Positions 11,780 through 24,500 of a stretch of DNA of 64,000 bases are shown here, piece by piece. The notes below the pieces were generated by a model, which was given only the letters and a program-made list of their open reading frames with translations, ran no database searches and was not told the DNA's origin. The first letter of the stretch is position 1; each line of letters begins with the position of its first letter. This DNA is from Pycnopodia helianthoides (lineage: Eukaryota > Echinodermata > Asteroidea > Forcipulatida > Asteriidae). A program made the position numbers and the translations under genes. The stretch covers positions 8,684,675 to 8,748,674 of the forward strand of contig CM063247.1 in the NCBI GenBank assembly GCA_032158295.1, written 5' to 3'.

Positions 11780-14700
11780 TCACGTATTACTAATCCTTAT
11801 CACTTCACAAAAGTCGAGTGTCTTGCCGACGATCTTGGAGATTTCCTCGGAGAGTAAATTGTGCATGGGAACGCCATCGTGGGAATAAACCCAATCGTTA
11901 TTCACGTAGTCATACCGTTTGGGTCCACTAAAGAGAGATGAGATAAAGCAAACATTAGAATGATCAACTCTCTAATACATATTGTGTAATGATAGGAAAG
12001 AGCATTTACAAAAAAGTTGAGTATTTCGAAAAATGGTTGAGTTTGGACTTAACTACTGAATGGCAGCAAATAATGCCATGAATACTGCGGTGCTACCAAG
12101 CTTGCACACTTGTATGTTTTCTCAGAACTGGATATTTGTACACTGTACAAAGCAACTTGACTATAGCTTGTCATGGTCCAGCACCGGGTCAAGCTGTGTT
12201 GTTCTGATCAGCAGAGTGTGGGTTCAAGTCCCTGTGTTGGCAAGACACTTGACCGTTATTGCTTTTTTCCTTCGGGTGGGATGTAGGTCCCGTGTGTTGT
12301 GTAATACATGTTAAATAACCCAGTACACTTAATATCGTTTAAGAGAAGGGGTTTGCCCCGGTGTTTTTCTGGCATGTTGGCTGCAGGATGCACCGCGGCA
12401 TCTTGTTAAAGTTTACAAGGTGCTGCATAAAATGGGTCTGATATTCATAACTCTGCATACCTGTCATACAAACAATGAGCAAATACCAGCCCCACGTTCA
12501 TCATTATCATTTTCATACTTACATGTGCCTTTCTTACAGCACGCAACAACATGTGGATCAACACAATTTGAGTATTGGGGATCATTGTGATGCCACCCAG
12601 CATCTTCATTACGTGAACCATTGAATTAGTGCATAATTTACACACTGTTTTGTTTCAATTGGGTAAAACAGACAATAGTAACACAGAATGTTTATAATGC
12701 GCTTTGTCTAGGGACATCTGAAAATGCTCATCAATATATTTTGACAGGTGCACAAGTAAGGGACCAATTTATTGTGAGGGTCTTCAATGTGTGGCAGCTC
12801 AATCTGCAGCCAACCACACAGGACCTACAGGTACATGAAATAGCTTTACATGCGATCTGAAGGGACACGCCTCTTGCAACCCCCCCAACTCTGACCACAC
12901 CAAAGCATAAGACTGGTGCAAGAACCACATTTAATTCCCACTGACCACAATCTACACATGCCCATCAACTGTTAGCCTTGATGGCTTAATAGCAGTAGTT
13001 GTTCTACAACAAAATTTCAAGGAATCAACTGTTGATGGGTTTTTCAGTATAAAAGATAAAAAGTATCCGAAGCACTGAACAAACCTTGTTGGTGAAGACA
13101 GCCATATCTGTTTGTTAGGTGACTGCTTGTTAATGACATAAGTGCCATGGTCAGGCCCAAAGCTCACTGTTAACACGCCTGACTGTAGAAAAGAAAGGGA
13201 ATAGAACAAAATGAGAACTGAAGAAATTTTCGTTAAAATACCGGCAAAAACTTGAAAGTTATGTGTTCTTCGTTTGTGGACCTACAGGACCTACATGTGC
13301 ATAAACATCCCGTTTGAAGTGTTGAGCAATTCTGGTAAAATGCCGTAAAGGCAGGGTATAATTTTGGTAATTGTCAAAGACCGGTATCCTCACTTGGTGT
13401 ATCCCAACATATGCATATAAAAAAGCCATAAAATAACAAACCTGTGAAAGTTTGGGCTCAATTTGGAGAAGTTGCAAGAAAATAATGAAAGAAGAAAACA
13501 CCCTTGTTGCATAAAATTGTGTGCTTTAAAAATCCTGAGATCTCAGATTCAAATTTTTGAGTGAAAAAATATCTTATTCTCCGAAACTACATTACTTCAA
13601 AGGGGATCATTTCTAACAATGTTTTATAACATCAACAGCTCTCCGGTGCTCTCTACCAAGTAAGTTTTTATGGTCGTTAACTTGTGGAGTAATTACCAAA
13701 AGTACACCCTACATGTACCTTCAAAGGACACGGGTGCAATGACTGGGACCTGAACTTACTTTCTTTGCCCCCCTCCCCCACCCTCATCTTGTGAGGAAAG
13801 ATCACAATATTATAAATACCCCTAATTAGGGATACATCAAGATTCATTTCTCACTGAGTATGTGACGTCAAAATCTGTCAGTGATTCTTCCTCATCTCCA
13901 AGCTCCTCCAGGAATTCTAGTAGATTTTCCAGAGTTTCCTCCGCCAGATTCTCAAAAGTTAACTGGTCAAGGGCTCTGAAGGGAGAGAGAATTACAAGAA
14001 CTATCAGGTGTCAATATTTGCTGTACCAGGTGCTAATTACAAACCAGGCTTGTATCTGGTTTACAAACAAGCTAGTGGTCTAGGAGTTCCGACATCTTAC
14101 TTCAGAATGTGGAAGGGTGAGCAGGCCTGGAATTACACGGAGGCCACGGAGGCCATTGCCTCTGTTGCCCTGATCTTGGCCTTGGTGCCCCTTCAAAAGT
14201 TGCCCATAGACTTTAAAATTTTCCAATGGAAGTGCCCTTTGCAAAGTGAAAATGGCCTTGCCCTCTCAAAGATGAAATTCCAGGCCTGGGTGAGGTGCAA
14301 TTTCTTATTGTGAAGCCTGTCATCTGTGAATTGTTCTTTCTGTGCGACTCGGAAAGGACCAGTATAAGCTATTTAATAATCACATAGGGGTATTCTCATA
14401 TTAATTACGGCCTTTTAAAAAAAGACAACTTGGTATATGTCCACATAATAAACACAAACAAACATGGCCTCAAAGGTTAAGACTAAAAGCTTCCAGTCTG
14501 AAAACACTGGTAAATCTCAGAACTTTAATGAATCTCTTATGCCACCACTCCATGATGCCTTGCTCCATCAGGCAGCAGTGACGCTACAAGGAGCCAAATG
14601 TTCCCACAAGTTACTTTCTTTGCCCCCCCACACATTTTGCCCACTCCCCGAATCCAATCCCCATAATTTATTCCCCCCAAGGGCCAAAATAAAAATTAAC

Positions 14701-16664
14701 CCCAAACCATTGTGGCCATATTTCTTTCAGCTTAGGCAGAATGCAATTTTTGGGGTTGTCATTAAGGTATTGCTCCTTCAGCATTATTTTTAAGACTAAT
14801 GTTTTCAATTTGGAGCAGTCTCAAAATGTTTTGGCAAATTTAGTAATTTCGTCTGACGCACCGCTGCAATCAGGTTAGTGAACCGTCATAATGTCCATTT
14901 GAACTTCATTAAAAATTATGCCTCACCCTTCGGTTGAGCTTGAAAACATCTGAGAACATTTCCAAACTTGTTGGACTGCAACAACTTTATGTTCTCTCAT
15001 CAACGACAGTGGAGGTGTGCCATGCTACAATAGGAGTAATTGAAGAAAACATTTATAATTACATGTATTCTTTGAACACTGAACTGAAACGTTGTGGTCT
15101 AAAGATAATTCCGACTTGACATCACACAGTGTACTGTCAGCCATCTATGTAATAAGGCCGACTATTACCGTTTTTGACAACTATACATTTTGCGTAGGCC
15201 TAAAATACCACATGTGGCAACATGGGATCTTTATCAATTTCCTTGAATGATTGGTTGGCGAAAAATAATAATATCAATAATAAATAATTACAAAATTTAT
15301 AGATTGTAAATACGCCTGTTTCTAAGCGCTAACCAACTGAACCAACTGCTAACTTGAACCAACTGCAATGACTTGGCTGTGGAGAAATATTAGAACGCTT
15401 GATGTGGTTCAAATCCCAAACCCAAGTTGCTTAAAGATGGTGTATATCGGGAACTATAGACCAATTGCATAAGACGTCACACTCTCAAAAAGGAGGCAGA
15501 TCATTGGACGATAGCTGTTCTCTGTGCGTAAAAACGTGGGCGTGACCTCAGCGTACCTGTAGCGTTTCGCGTTATGCAAAGGGGAGCTATTGATTTATAT
15601 AGACCCCTTACACTACACAGAACGCACCTCCGAACAATGCGCGTAATTTGGGTGTCAACTCTCTTTTATGCATGTTTGACTTTGTAAATTGTATCTGATT
15701 TTGACACCCAAAATGACACCCAGGATAGGCACACGTTGTGCAAGGGGTCTTTAATAGTTTTAATAAGCCTGGTCAAAAATTTACACCCTGAGACTAGGGT
15801 CGGATACAACAAAGATTCAAAGGCATACACATATAACACTAACAGACCTAATGCCGAGCTCAGTTATCATCCGTTTTTGTTTATGCATCTTCTTTAATTA
15901 TGTCAGCTGTGGACGTAGTGTATCATTGCGCATGACAATTACATGCCTGTGGCAAAATAACCAGATTAGCCAATGCATGAACAACTAAAACATGTCCATG
16001 ATGTAGACCTACAATACAGCAGTAATGATTGCTAACCATTACCATTATTAGTATATTATTAATGCAGTAAACGTTGGCATAGGCATGGCATAGCACACCT
16101 GATTTTAACTCAAGCATGTCAAGAGTAACCACGTCTTGTAAGAAATAAAGTGCCTTTGAAAAAACTAAATACTAAAAACAACAAAATTAACACTGGTAAA
16201 CTAAAGAAAGTTACGAATTAAGATTTTAATTTAAGATTTGTGGCTCAATGACAATGAACATGATCTTGTAAGTTGTAGTAGTACAATACTACCTGGTACT
16301 AGACTAGTAGTTGCAATTGCATTTTGCAAGTGTACATGGATGCACTGGCTACGGAAATTAAAGGGTGCAACTGTATCATTTAAAAAAAAAAAAAAAATGT
16401 AAAACAAGATCCTAATTATACATACTTCACTTGGGCCTGGGGTAACTTGAAAAAAAATAATAAAATATTTGTCTTAACAGTCCCTCTTCTCTACGCTTTA
16501 CTCACCCTTGTGGAAAAGAATGAACATCGCGTTTTTACAGGACACGTCAAACTGCTGTACCCATTTAGAGATGCACAACATTTGTCAACAACTCTGTCGA
16601 TTCTGAAACATCGAGATCCCACGATTCGGTCGAACTGGCCAAAACGAAGCAACAGTCTACTCAT
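11780..16664 (-). CDS. FXN: Frataxin, mitochondrial (5 exons)
   Basis: Coding exons in transcript order are 16664-16506, 15024-14927, 13975-13855, 13182-13085 and 11927-11780. All introns are GT-AG and all phases agree, for 207 aa (human 210). The leader from [20 protein letters not shown] is rich in Arg and Ser and almost free of acidic residues, as for a mitochondrial transit peptide. The mature domain starts in exon 3 ([20 protein letters not shown]), including the acidic helix-1 ridge ([17 protein letters not shown]) that binds iron. Exon 4 has [20 protein letters not shown] and [11 protein letters not shown], exon 5 [19 protein letters not shown]. Frataxin stimulates the mitochondrial NFS1-ISCU iron-sulfur assembly complex. 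Exon 2 ([20 protein letters not shown]) is the least conserved and rests on splice signals and phase. No GAA expansion is seen in intron 1. Confidence 0.95.
12165..12370 (+). mobile_element. tRNA-headed SINE in FXN intron 4
   Basis: Box-A-like ggtccagcaccgggtcaag, box B gtgggttcaagtccc, then ggcaagacacttgaccgtta and the body cccgtgtgttgtgtaatac. Related body sequence is at 25900-26000 and, inverted, at 36470-36575. Confidence 0.6.
13340..13725. mobile_element. MITE family A copy in FXN intron 3
   Basis: Left end ggcagggtataattttggta with gtcaaagaccggtatcctc. Right end gtaattaccaaaagtacaccc is the approximate inverse of the left. About 385 bp and non-coding. It sits between FXN exons 3 and 4. 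Confidence 0.6.
14122..14291. mobile_element. ~170-bp MITE (family D) in FXN intron 2
   Basis: Ends caggcctggaatt and aattccaggcctg are inverted copies. The interior is ggcc-rich (ggaggccacggaggccattg). Related relics are at 8345-8445 and at 45095-45124, where the sequence runs into the N gap. Confidence 0.6.
15597..15756. mobile_element. Small putative MITE in FXN intron 1
   Basis: Imperfect inverted ends: tagaccccttacactacac near 15600 and gttgtgcaaggggtctttaa near 15735-15754. Non-coding. Confidence 0.4.
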
Positions 16665-16903
16665 TTTGAAAATCGTTGATTAGTCAGCGTTGTCGATGAA
16701 GTAGTCTTTCGGTAAATACATTTACTTTGATAGGCTATAGCTTTAGTTAACGCTTTTTCTAGCAGCGTATTCTTAGTTACACATGTCACATTGCATTGCA
16801 ATGCAAGTAAAAAGAAGAGGCATCAAAAAGAACGTCCATGGAGGCTGCCATGATGGATTACATCACTGTTAGTCATACGTCAATAGGTGGCGCTGTGGCC
16901 ATT

Positions 16904-16960
16904 GGGGGGGGGGAGCCGTATATGGGGGGGGGGCAGAGCCGTAGTATATTGGGGGGGGGG
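16904..16960 (+). other. Three long G-tracts upstream of FXN
   Basis: Runs of ten or more G at 16904-16913, 16924-16933 and 16951-16960, separated by 10-17 bases that include ccgta(t) repeats. They lie about 240-300 bp upstream of the FXN start codon, with C-tracts on the FXN-sense strand. They could form a multi-strand G structure, or may be simple-repeat slippage. Confidence 0.6.
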
Positions 16961-17148
16961 AGGACCCGACCGGAGGTTGAGTTTTCACGCATAAGAAACC
17001 AGTTGAAAGTACGGAGGTACGGTAGCGTATTAAGAACATGACCCCCAATATATATATATAAATCCCGGTTTACTAATAGCCCGGGCGATTTCCTAAATTC
17101 TTGAAAAATCTGTTCATTTTGTAAAAATTTAAACAAATATGAACCCGT

Positions 17149-17470
17149 TGGGGGTTAAGGGGGCGTAGCCCCTAAAGCTCTGAGCCTCTGGCGTTCTGTG
17201 GGGTGAAAAATCAAGCCTCCATGTGCCTAAAACAGAGAAATAGAAACACTTTTATGGGAAATCAGATCCATATAAATCTTCTAAAGTTACTGGAAAAATT
17301 TCTGTAACATCGATGGTGGGGTCCAGGGTGTAAGGCCCCGGTGGGGGTCCAGGGGGCGAAGCCCCCGGTAGCTCTGAGCTTTTTGCATTTTGAGGGGTGA
17401 AAAATCAAGCCTGTGTGTGCCTGAAACACTTTTTAAGCACTTCTGATCCATACCAATCTTCTAGTTTTAC
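17149..17470. repeat. Diverged tandem duplication, ~165-bp units
   Basis: Two modules share, in order, gggggcg(t/a)agccccc, agctctgagc, ggggtgaaaaatcaagcct, gtgcct(a/g)aaac, gatccata and aatcttct. The second module starts near 17340. Non-coding, and probably part of a dispersed repeat. Confidence 0.65.
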
Positions 17471-18871
17471 TCAAAGAAAATGTTAATCCCACAAATCTCG
17501 CGTTTGGATCAGGTCGCTGCAATATCTGGTTTCAAGCATATTTTTCATTCAAAAAATATAGTTCAAGCTTAGTGTATAGTCTTTACACTTGAATGCCAGA
17601 ACGACATGAAGTATATTTTATCCAGGACAAATTGGCACGTCAGGTTTCAAACGCTTATGGTTATCGTGCAAATCTTACAAGTGACAAATCATGAAAGATT
17701 CATTTTGGCAGAAAGAAATAAACTTGATAGGCATAGGATGAAAAAGAAATCCATCCTGCCGCTGGGGGAAAAGACACCACACACACTTGTGGCAATTTTT
17801 TTTTATAGGCCTATATTTTTTTTAATTTTTCCCTGCCCCCCACCCCTGGATCCGCGCCTGGTATATTCGAACATTATTTTTGAAACTTTTGGTTTCCACT
17901 CATCATGAACACTGATTTTACATGTACGGAACAAAATCGCGCACATTCACAGACCAATGTTCGAATACTTGCGAGCATTCCATAGGCTAAAAAAACGGCA
18001 TTTTTTCATAGAGCTGCTTATCGAGCACGAACAAGTTGCAAAATTGTGCTTACGAAAAAGAAGGTTACCACCAGCCAAATTACCATGTCACACGCACCAT
18101 TGTGACTGGTATCCTGTTCATTTTTGCTAAGCAGAAAATTCTTCAGCACTCTATTCATGCTTAAGCAGCTCTACTCTATGAAGTTGGGCCCATGAGTACA
18201 CTGCTATACAACACTCAAGCTGAAAGTGAATTTAAACAAAAACGAATAAAATATTAATTTAACCAATTTAATGTCATTATTCACGTGAAAGGGCGCATGG
18301 TAAAGTAGTTTCTTGTGCCGATGACAAGCCCTCAATGAAATATTATGCAATGTGCAGTGAATCAAAATATAAGTGAAAAAAAGCTTTCTTTTTCAAACTA
18401 TTAAATAACTGCCCTACAAATGAATTTTGTTTTTTGTGCCCGGAAAAAGGTCGCAGCAAAGGTTTTGCCTGAGAAAGGGCGTAAGCAATTAATGTGCACA
18501 AGTGTATGTTTAAAAAAACTGAGCGTGAAAGTTTGATCGGTTTTGTGCTATTCAGTAGGCCTAGTCATCATAGGAAGGTTAAATTCTGCATGGGAAATTG
18601 AAAAAAAAGGCTTTGGGGGTAGGCCTAATTCTAGCGACAAAAACATAACATTAGTGCAACGTCTTTTGTCAGGAGCCGTTTTTATTACTGACGACATTCT
18701 TGTAAGGGATTAGAGACAAAAAGTACTTTGTGTACCTTGAAGAAGGGCGTATAGCCTTACGCCCTCTTCCGGGCATACGAGATGCACTTAGCAGACGAAA
18801 TAGAATTCACACAAAACAACAGAAATACTAGAAAAACCTCGACACATTAGAGGCAGTTCAGTTGATCTTAA
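17471..18871. other. Intergenic stretch, nothing recognised
   Basis: No exon with homology I recognise. I looked specifically for the missing N-terminal XPF exons here and did not see them. Confidence 0.4.
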
Positions 18872-19256
18872 AGGAACATTACAGAATTGGTAAGAAAAAT
18901 CTTGTAAAATATACTTTTTGATCACAGATTTACATAAAACTTGCACGGTCTAATGATGACAATAGTAGAAAACATCCCTAGAAATATTTCTGTCTGAAAC
19001 GCCATAATTTGATGAGAAATGAATAAACTAATTTTCCGATTGGAGTTTATCGCTCAGTGAGCGTTTTATTCATTTTTTGAATCTATATGATTTCATGCAA
19101 ATGTGTAATCGGGTTTTCACTATTTTCTCGTGACCCAGATGGCCAATCGATCTCAAATTTCTACAGGTTTGTCAGTTTATGTATATGGTGGATTACATAA
19201 AGTGCTTATACAAATGCCAGCAACTGTTTTGTTAGCAAAAACCAATTAATGTTCCT
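18872..19256. mobile_element. TTAA-flanked MITE (family B), copy 2
   Basis: Same ends as 5518-5907, each next to TTAA (18868-18871 and 19257-19260). About 385 bp. The right end has lost a few bases of the 20-bp inverted repeat (accaattaatgttcct). Confidence 0.8.
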
Positions 19257-19260
19257 TTAA

Positions 19261-20218
19261 CGGATGAATACAGGATTTAGATTTGACACCTCGTCACCGG
19301 GCAAGTCGGTTGTCTAGCAGTAAGACACCTGCTCTAGAATGTGTTCGAGGGTTAGCCTGTGATTTTCAGGCATGATATTTTTTGGGAAAAGGTAGGAAAA
19401 TATTATTGAGTACACGATCTGACATTCCTGTACGTAAGGTGAAGGATTGTATAGACCTTTCAGGTAATTTGATAAAAGTTCTCCTGATTTTTTCTGAGAG
19501 CTAAAAAATAGGATATCAGATTAAAGAAAGAAAAATATCATGTCTTGAGTATACAGTGCTGATCACACATTGGTATATGGATAAACAAATGCAATTATTA
19601 GATATAATTATTTTAACAGTTTCCTTTTTACGGATTTACGGAGCCATGATTATTGCACATGACCTTCAGATTGTCGCAAAGTACTAAATTCAAAATTAAT
19701 GTAATTGAAGATACAGATTACAATTTAAAGGTCCCTTCCCTCATACATCGCTCAAACATGAGGGCGCTCGTATCAATCAGTGACGGCAGACAGGTGCACC
19801 CCACCAAATAAGGAGAAAACAGAGCGTCGACCTTATACATCTTTTGTAGGCCTTCAAAATATTCTATAATTAGACCGATTTGAGAGCACAAAAAAGTGTT
19901 TCAGTGTAAAATAGTGGCCCAATTGTGACCCGGGGTTGTTGACTTCCAACTTGAGGTATTTTGGATGACATAGGCCCTGAAATAAATGGTCCTACTTGCT
20001 GAGAGGTGTAGGGACACGTCGGACGTTTTGAAAATTACACCTGTTATAGGGGTGTTTTTATTTTCAGGGAGAATAATTCAAAGGGCCCAAGGGACTCCCC
20101 AAATCAAATTGAGCAGAGAATAAAAGTTCAAGAGTCAATTAATAATTTTCCTTTAACTGTAAAAAGCTGTTCGTGTGTTTGTTAACATTGACATTTTGCA
20201 CTGTTTGCTATGGGAGTT
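19261..20218. other. Intergenic stretch, no gene recognised
   Basis: No gene found. A short sequence at about 19790-19810 (gacaggtgcaccccaccaaa) resembles the right arm of the hairpin at 20219-20266. Confidence 0.35.
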
Positions 20219-20266
20219 AGTGTGGTGCACCCGTACACTGGCTCTGACTGACAGGTGCACCACACT
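20219..20266. repeat. Perfect 13-bp inverted repeat (hairpin)
   Basis: AGTGTGGTGCACC at 20219-20231 and GGTGCACCACACT at 20254-20266 are perfect inverses around a 22-base loop. Function unknown. Confidence 0.7.
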
Positions 20267-20450
20267 AAATAACCTTCCCACAGCAACCAACTATATTCTA
20301 AACATGAAAAAATACTCAAAAAATATCTATAAGTCTGTCTATTTTTTTCGTGGGAGGGGGGGGGGGCGGCACTGGATTTTTTTTTCTTGGGGGGCCTGGC
20401 CAGGCCGCTGTGATCCATAAGACGTAACCAAGTTGATGTCCTTGAATTTG

Positions 20451-20521
20451 TCTTACCCTAACCTTACCCTTACCCTAAACCTAAACCTAAACCTAAACCA
20501 AACCCATAACCCTTACCCTAG
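20451..20521 (+). repeat. Degenerate telomere-like CCCTAA/CCTAAA tract
   Basis: Mixed short units: ttaccctaaccttaccctta, then three cctaaa units, then cccttaccctag. This is related to the animal telomere repeat (CCCTAA/TTAGGG), but irregular and only about 70 bp, so it is interstitial and not a chromosome end. Confidence 0.55.
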
Positions 20522-20579
20522 CATGTAAATCACCAGGGGTTTCTTGAAACATAGGGGGGTCGGAATATAGAGCAGTCAC

Positions 20580-20770
20580 CCCTATAATTGTCCTAATCTA
20601 CTCCACATAAGTAGAAAGACAGCAGGACAAGTTCTCTTTAACCCGGCAGTCTCTTGATAACCAATCTACTCCATGGCAGTAGATAAACAGCAGGTCAGTT
20701 TTTTTAAGAACAATCTACACAGCAACTTAGATTTTATCACGTGGTGTTACCCCAAACCAAATAATACATT
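20580..20770 (+). mobile_element. Diverged Penelope terminal-repeat fragment
   Basis: Shares cagcaggacaagttctct, aacaatctacacagcaa, the cttagat box and gtggtgttaccccaaacca with the copies at 31440-31660 and, inverted, at 26690-26885. Confidence 0.55.
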
Positions 20771-21576
20771 AACACAAAATAGTTGAAAAAAAAGACCATT
20801 TTATATGGAAAATCAAGATTTTATCATTGGCTAGAGTAGTTAAAAGACAACGAGAGGGCTAACATTCAAGACAAAATTGGCAACCAACAGAAATTTGTTC
20901 AAAATTATGTTTATTCCACAATGTAATAATATTGTGAACACATAACTCCCAAGGTAGTCTCAGACCTAATGATGCTAAAATAACATGGTAATATTGATCT
21001 TCAACTGTTTATAATAATTTCACCCTAGACCGTATTAATACAATGTAGGTCACGGACGAGTGCTCCCTCAGATAGGCGAGTGTATTTGACTGTGATGGGA
21101 ATTTAAAGCACACAAGGCCAACATTAAAGTTAATGAAAATATTACTTGGTTCTTATATAGGTAGATTAAGGACAACATATTATCTCTGTTTATCGAGCAT
21201 ACTTATAGACCATGATCCTCTAGCTTTCTCAACTCCCTGGGGAGCATACAACCCCAAGCTGCGTAAATTAGTGCTAATGGGTTAATCCAACACAATACTG
21301 TCTCCGCTCTCTCAGATTACCATTTATACATCTGTGGTAAGAAAAGCAATTATGGTCAATTACCATAGTGATTTGTATTGTGACATCACACTTTGCTTAG
21401 CAATTAAGAGTGATTTGCAGTCAAGATCAATCTTAGCTCTTTGTGAAATCGAGCCCTGGTATAATTCTTCAACTATTTTTTGGATACATTTTTTAGATAT
21501 ATTTTTGGATATATTTTTATATATATATTTTTTTGATATAATTTTTTGTAACTTCTGGTTTTTATTTTGTGTGTAG
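20771..21576. other. Stretch upstream of the first visible ERCC4 exon
   Basis: No exon recognised. T-rich tract with atatttttggat repeats at about 21485-21540. Confidence 0.35.
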
Positions 21577-24500
21577 ATTTCATGCTTCAGTCACAGATTC
21601 CATGGACAAGCACAAGGTACGTCAATTTCCAATAAAGCCATATTTGACTTGGCGGCTACAGCTATGCCTACGTCTGTTGCTAAGGGTGTTGCTAAGTACA
21701 CCCTATACTTCAATGTATTGTGGCGGTTTAGTCGCTGTCTGCTACCCGGTCGGTCCCAGCCAACGTCAGCGAGCGGTCTGGTTTGAAGGCTGGAGACGAC
21801 GATCCGTTTTGGCGGCAGTCTACCGCCAGGCCCGCAGTACACCACACCAATCAATTCCCACAATATTGTACACACACCCAAATAACAGGAACGGACACAG
21901 TAATTGAGAATGACTTTGATTTGTTAATTGTACTTCCTCTCTCCTCTCCTCGCCTACGTCACAATGTATACTTCAAAAAGTGTGGCTGATCTTTAATAAC
22001 ACCCACTTTCTCTCATTAATTAAATGATTATAAAGAGATGAACATAATACAGATTATCGTAATGATTGTGTAGTTCTTGACGAAATTATTGACTCACACT
22101 AATGATATGAGGCTCCCTCCGTAATCAGCGTACTGCAACACTCACTTATTACTACTGGTAAAATCACTGTTGAGCTGATGGTCGCAACGCGGGAAAAGAG
22201 AGCGAGCGATACCCGCTCCGTCCTTTTATCTCATCTTGCTTTAGGCTGGCAACCCTCCAAACAACTGCAACGTAGGGCGTTACACGACAGCTAGGTACTA
22301 GCCCGGGTTGCGTTGCCAAGCAACCTAAAACTGGCTGGCGAATCCCAACACTCAAAACTGCATTGCATTACAGTATGATGACGCCGAAATCTAGCTGTAG
22401 CTGTAGCTGTAGCCACTAATTTGGACACGGCCTTAGTAACAGAGAAATTGCAAATCTGCAGTTACAAAGATCATATTTAGCGACTTGAAGCCGTAAAAAC
22501 ATTCTTCACTTTGTTGAAGAAAAACTACCAAACTGATTTTTGACGTTTAGTTTAATTTGTTTTTGCCCAAATCAGCCGGATGTTGTTGAGATTCAACTGA
22601 AGTTAAGTCCTTCCATGCTAGCCATCCAGACAGCCATTTTGGACATCATCGCTGCTTGCATAAAGGAAATACAACGGTGTAACCCAGCGGTAAGAAAAAG
22701 TCTTCTTGTCTCTATGAAAATCTTCTTCTTTTTCAATCAATCAATCAATTGTTTTATTGTCACACATATATATACATATACAGTGAAATTCACTTTGGCT
22801 TGCGAGTCTAAAAATATTATATAAAAAAAAAAAAAAAAATTACAAAAAATACAGAAAACCCTTAAACCACAAAGGCATACAATAACAAATAAGTAAACAA
22901 TATGCGCACATTATGCAAATAGACAACAGTAAAAAATTGCAAACCCCCCAAAACAAAATAAAAAGTATTAATCATTAAGTAACCTTATTGCACTTTTTAA
23001 GTGCGGAAGTTTGGAGTCGGCAAAAATCCTGGCCTGACTGGTTGTGATGATTGTGTTTTTTTAATAAAATGTTGTGATTGTTCTCCTGAACTTGAAGGGG
23101 TACTGTCGTCGTGATCACAGCGAGTCTGTGGCCGGACATTAAATTCTGAACTCTCACCAGTTACTGCACATGTGCTCGCTATAATAATGACGGTGCCCTT
23201 TAAAGTTTTTGTTTGTGATGTGACAGTCAACCTGAGCGCGTGTAGTAACTGGGTGAGAGTTCATGATTCTATGTCCAGCCACAAGCAGACTATGATCACG
23301 ACGACAACGCCCTTTATATTAACAAATAAATTTGTACACTGATTTTGATACACTGATGACATAATCCTCCCTAGTCATTTTTGTGTGTTTTTCATTCCAG
23401 TTAGACAGTACGGAGGTGACAGATGAGTCAGCCATTGGTCGTAAATCCCTGGAGCAAGCTATCCCAAGACAACTTCAACCCCTTTGGAATCAACTGGTAT
23501 GACATCTGGGCCCAATTCATAGAGCTGCTAAGCACAAAAATGTGCTTAGCATGAAATTTCTTCATTGATAAAAACAGGATTACCAACCAAATTTCCACTG
23601 GTTTATTGGTTCATACAGGGAACATTGCAAAGACACTAGAATAAAGGTCATGGTCTCTGGGTAATAAAAAGGCCTGATGTTTGCTGGATCTTTTAGTAAA
23701 TGAGAAGGATTTCAACTTAACGGTTTAGTTTCTTTCTCTATTATTTCAAGACCTCTACCACCAAGCAACTTGTGGCTGATCTGAAGCTCCTGCAAATGCT
23801 GCTGTAGTAAGTCACAACTGTTTGGCTTTTTATGAAAGAAAGTGTAGTTTTAAAATAATAGAGAGGTTTCGCAAGGCTATGGATACAGATGCATCAACAC
23901 TTTGTGTGTTCACTCGATGCGTAACCGCAGCTTCCGTGTTTTGCATGCACTTTGACAATGAATACTGGAGCATGTACATTATAAAAAATGATTTTAGTTG
24001 TATTTTCGCCCTATATTAAAAACATTTTCTAGGTATTGCTTTTTAAGGTGTCATTCATGATATATACAGAAATGTGTTAGTCATTTGAAAGCAAAATGTT
24101 AAGAAAATGCAGTGTAAACAGAGTCTTTTTTTTCTTTGCTTGAAACTTTCTTCACACATGTTTAACGTGTGGGTCCGAAAACAAACAGTTGAAACAAAAA
24201 TACTCTTCAACCAATTTCTCCATTGTAACAAGAACATAATACAAAGTATTTTGGGTTTTTTTTTTGCTCGCAAAAGTTATGCCATTGTGTATCTATACTT
24301 TGGCCTAGGCCTTAAACAAAATCTGACGCGCATCCAATGCGGTGATATGGTGATGGTATCTGTATCCATATCCATATGCTTGCAAAACCTCTCTATTATC
24401 GCAGTAATATCGCTTCAAACTACATGCCACTTTGCGGAGACCGCCAACATAGGGCTAGATAGCTCAGTTGGTAGAGCGCCGGCACATTAATTCCGAGGTC

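Noticed and set aside
15025..16505. GAA-type triplet repeat in frataxin intron 1
   Set aside because: Searched because it is known in human FXN. No GAA/TTC run is present, only a short A tract near 16382.
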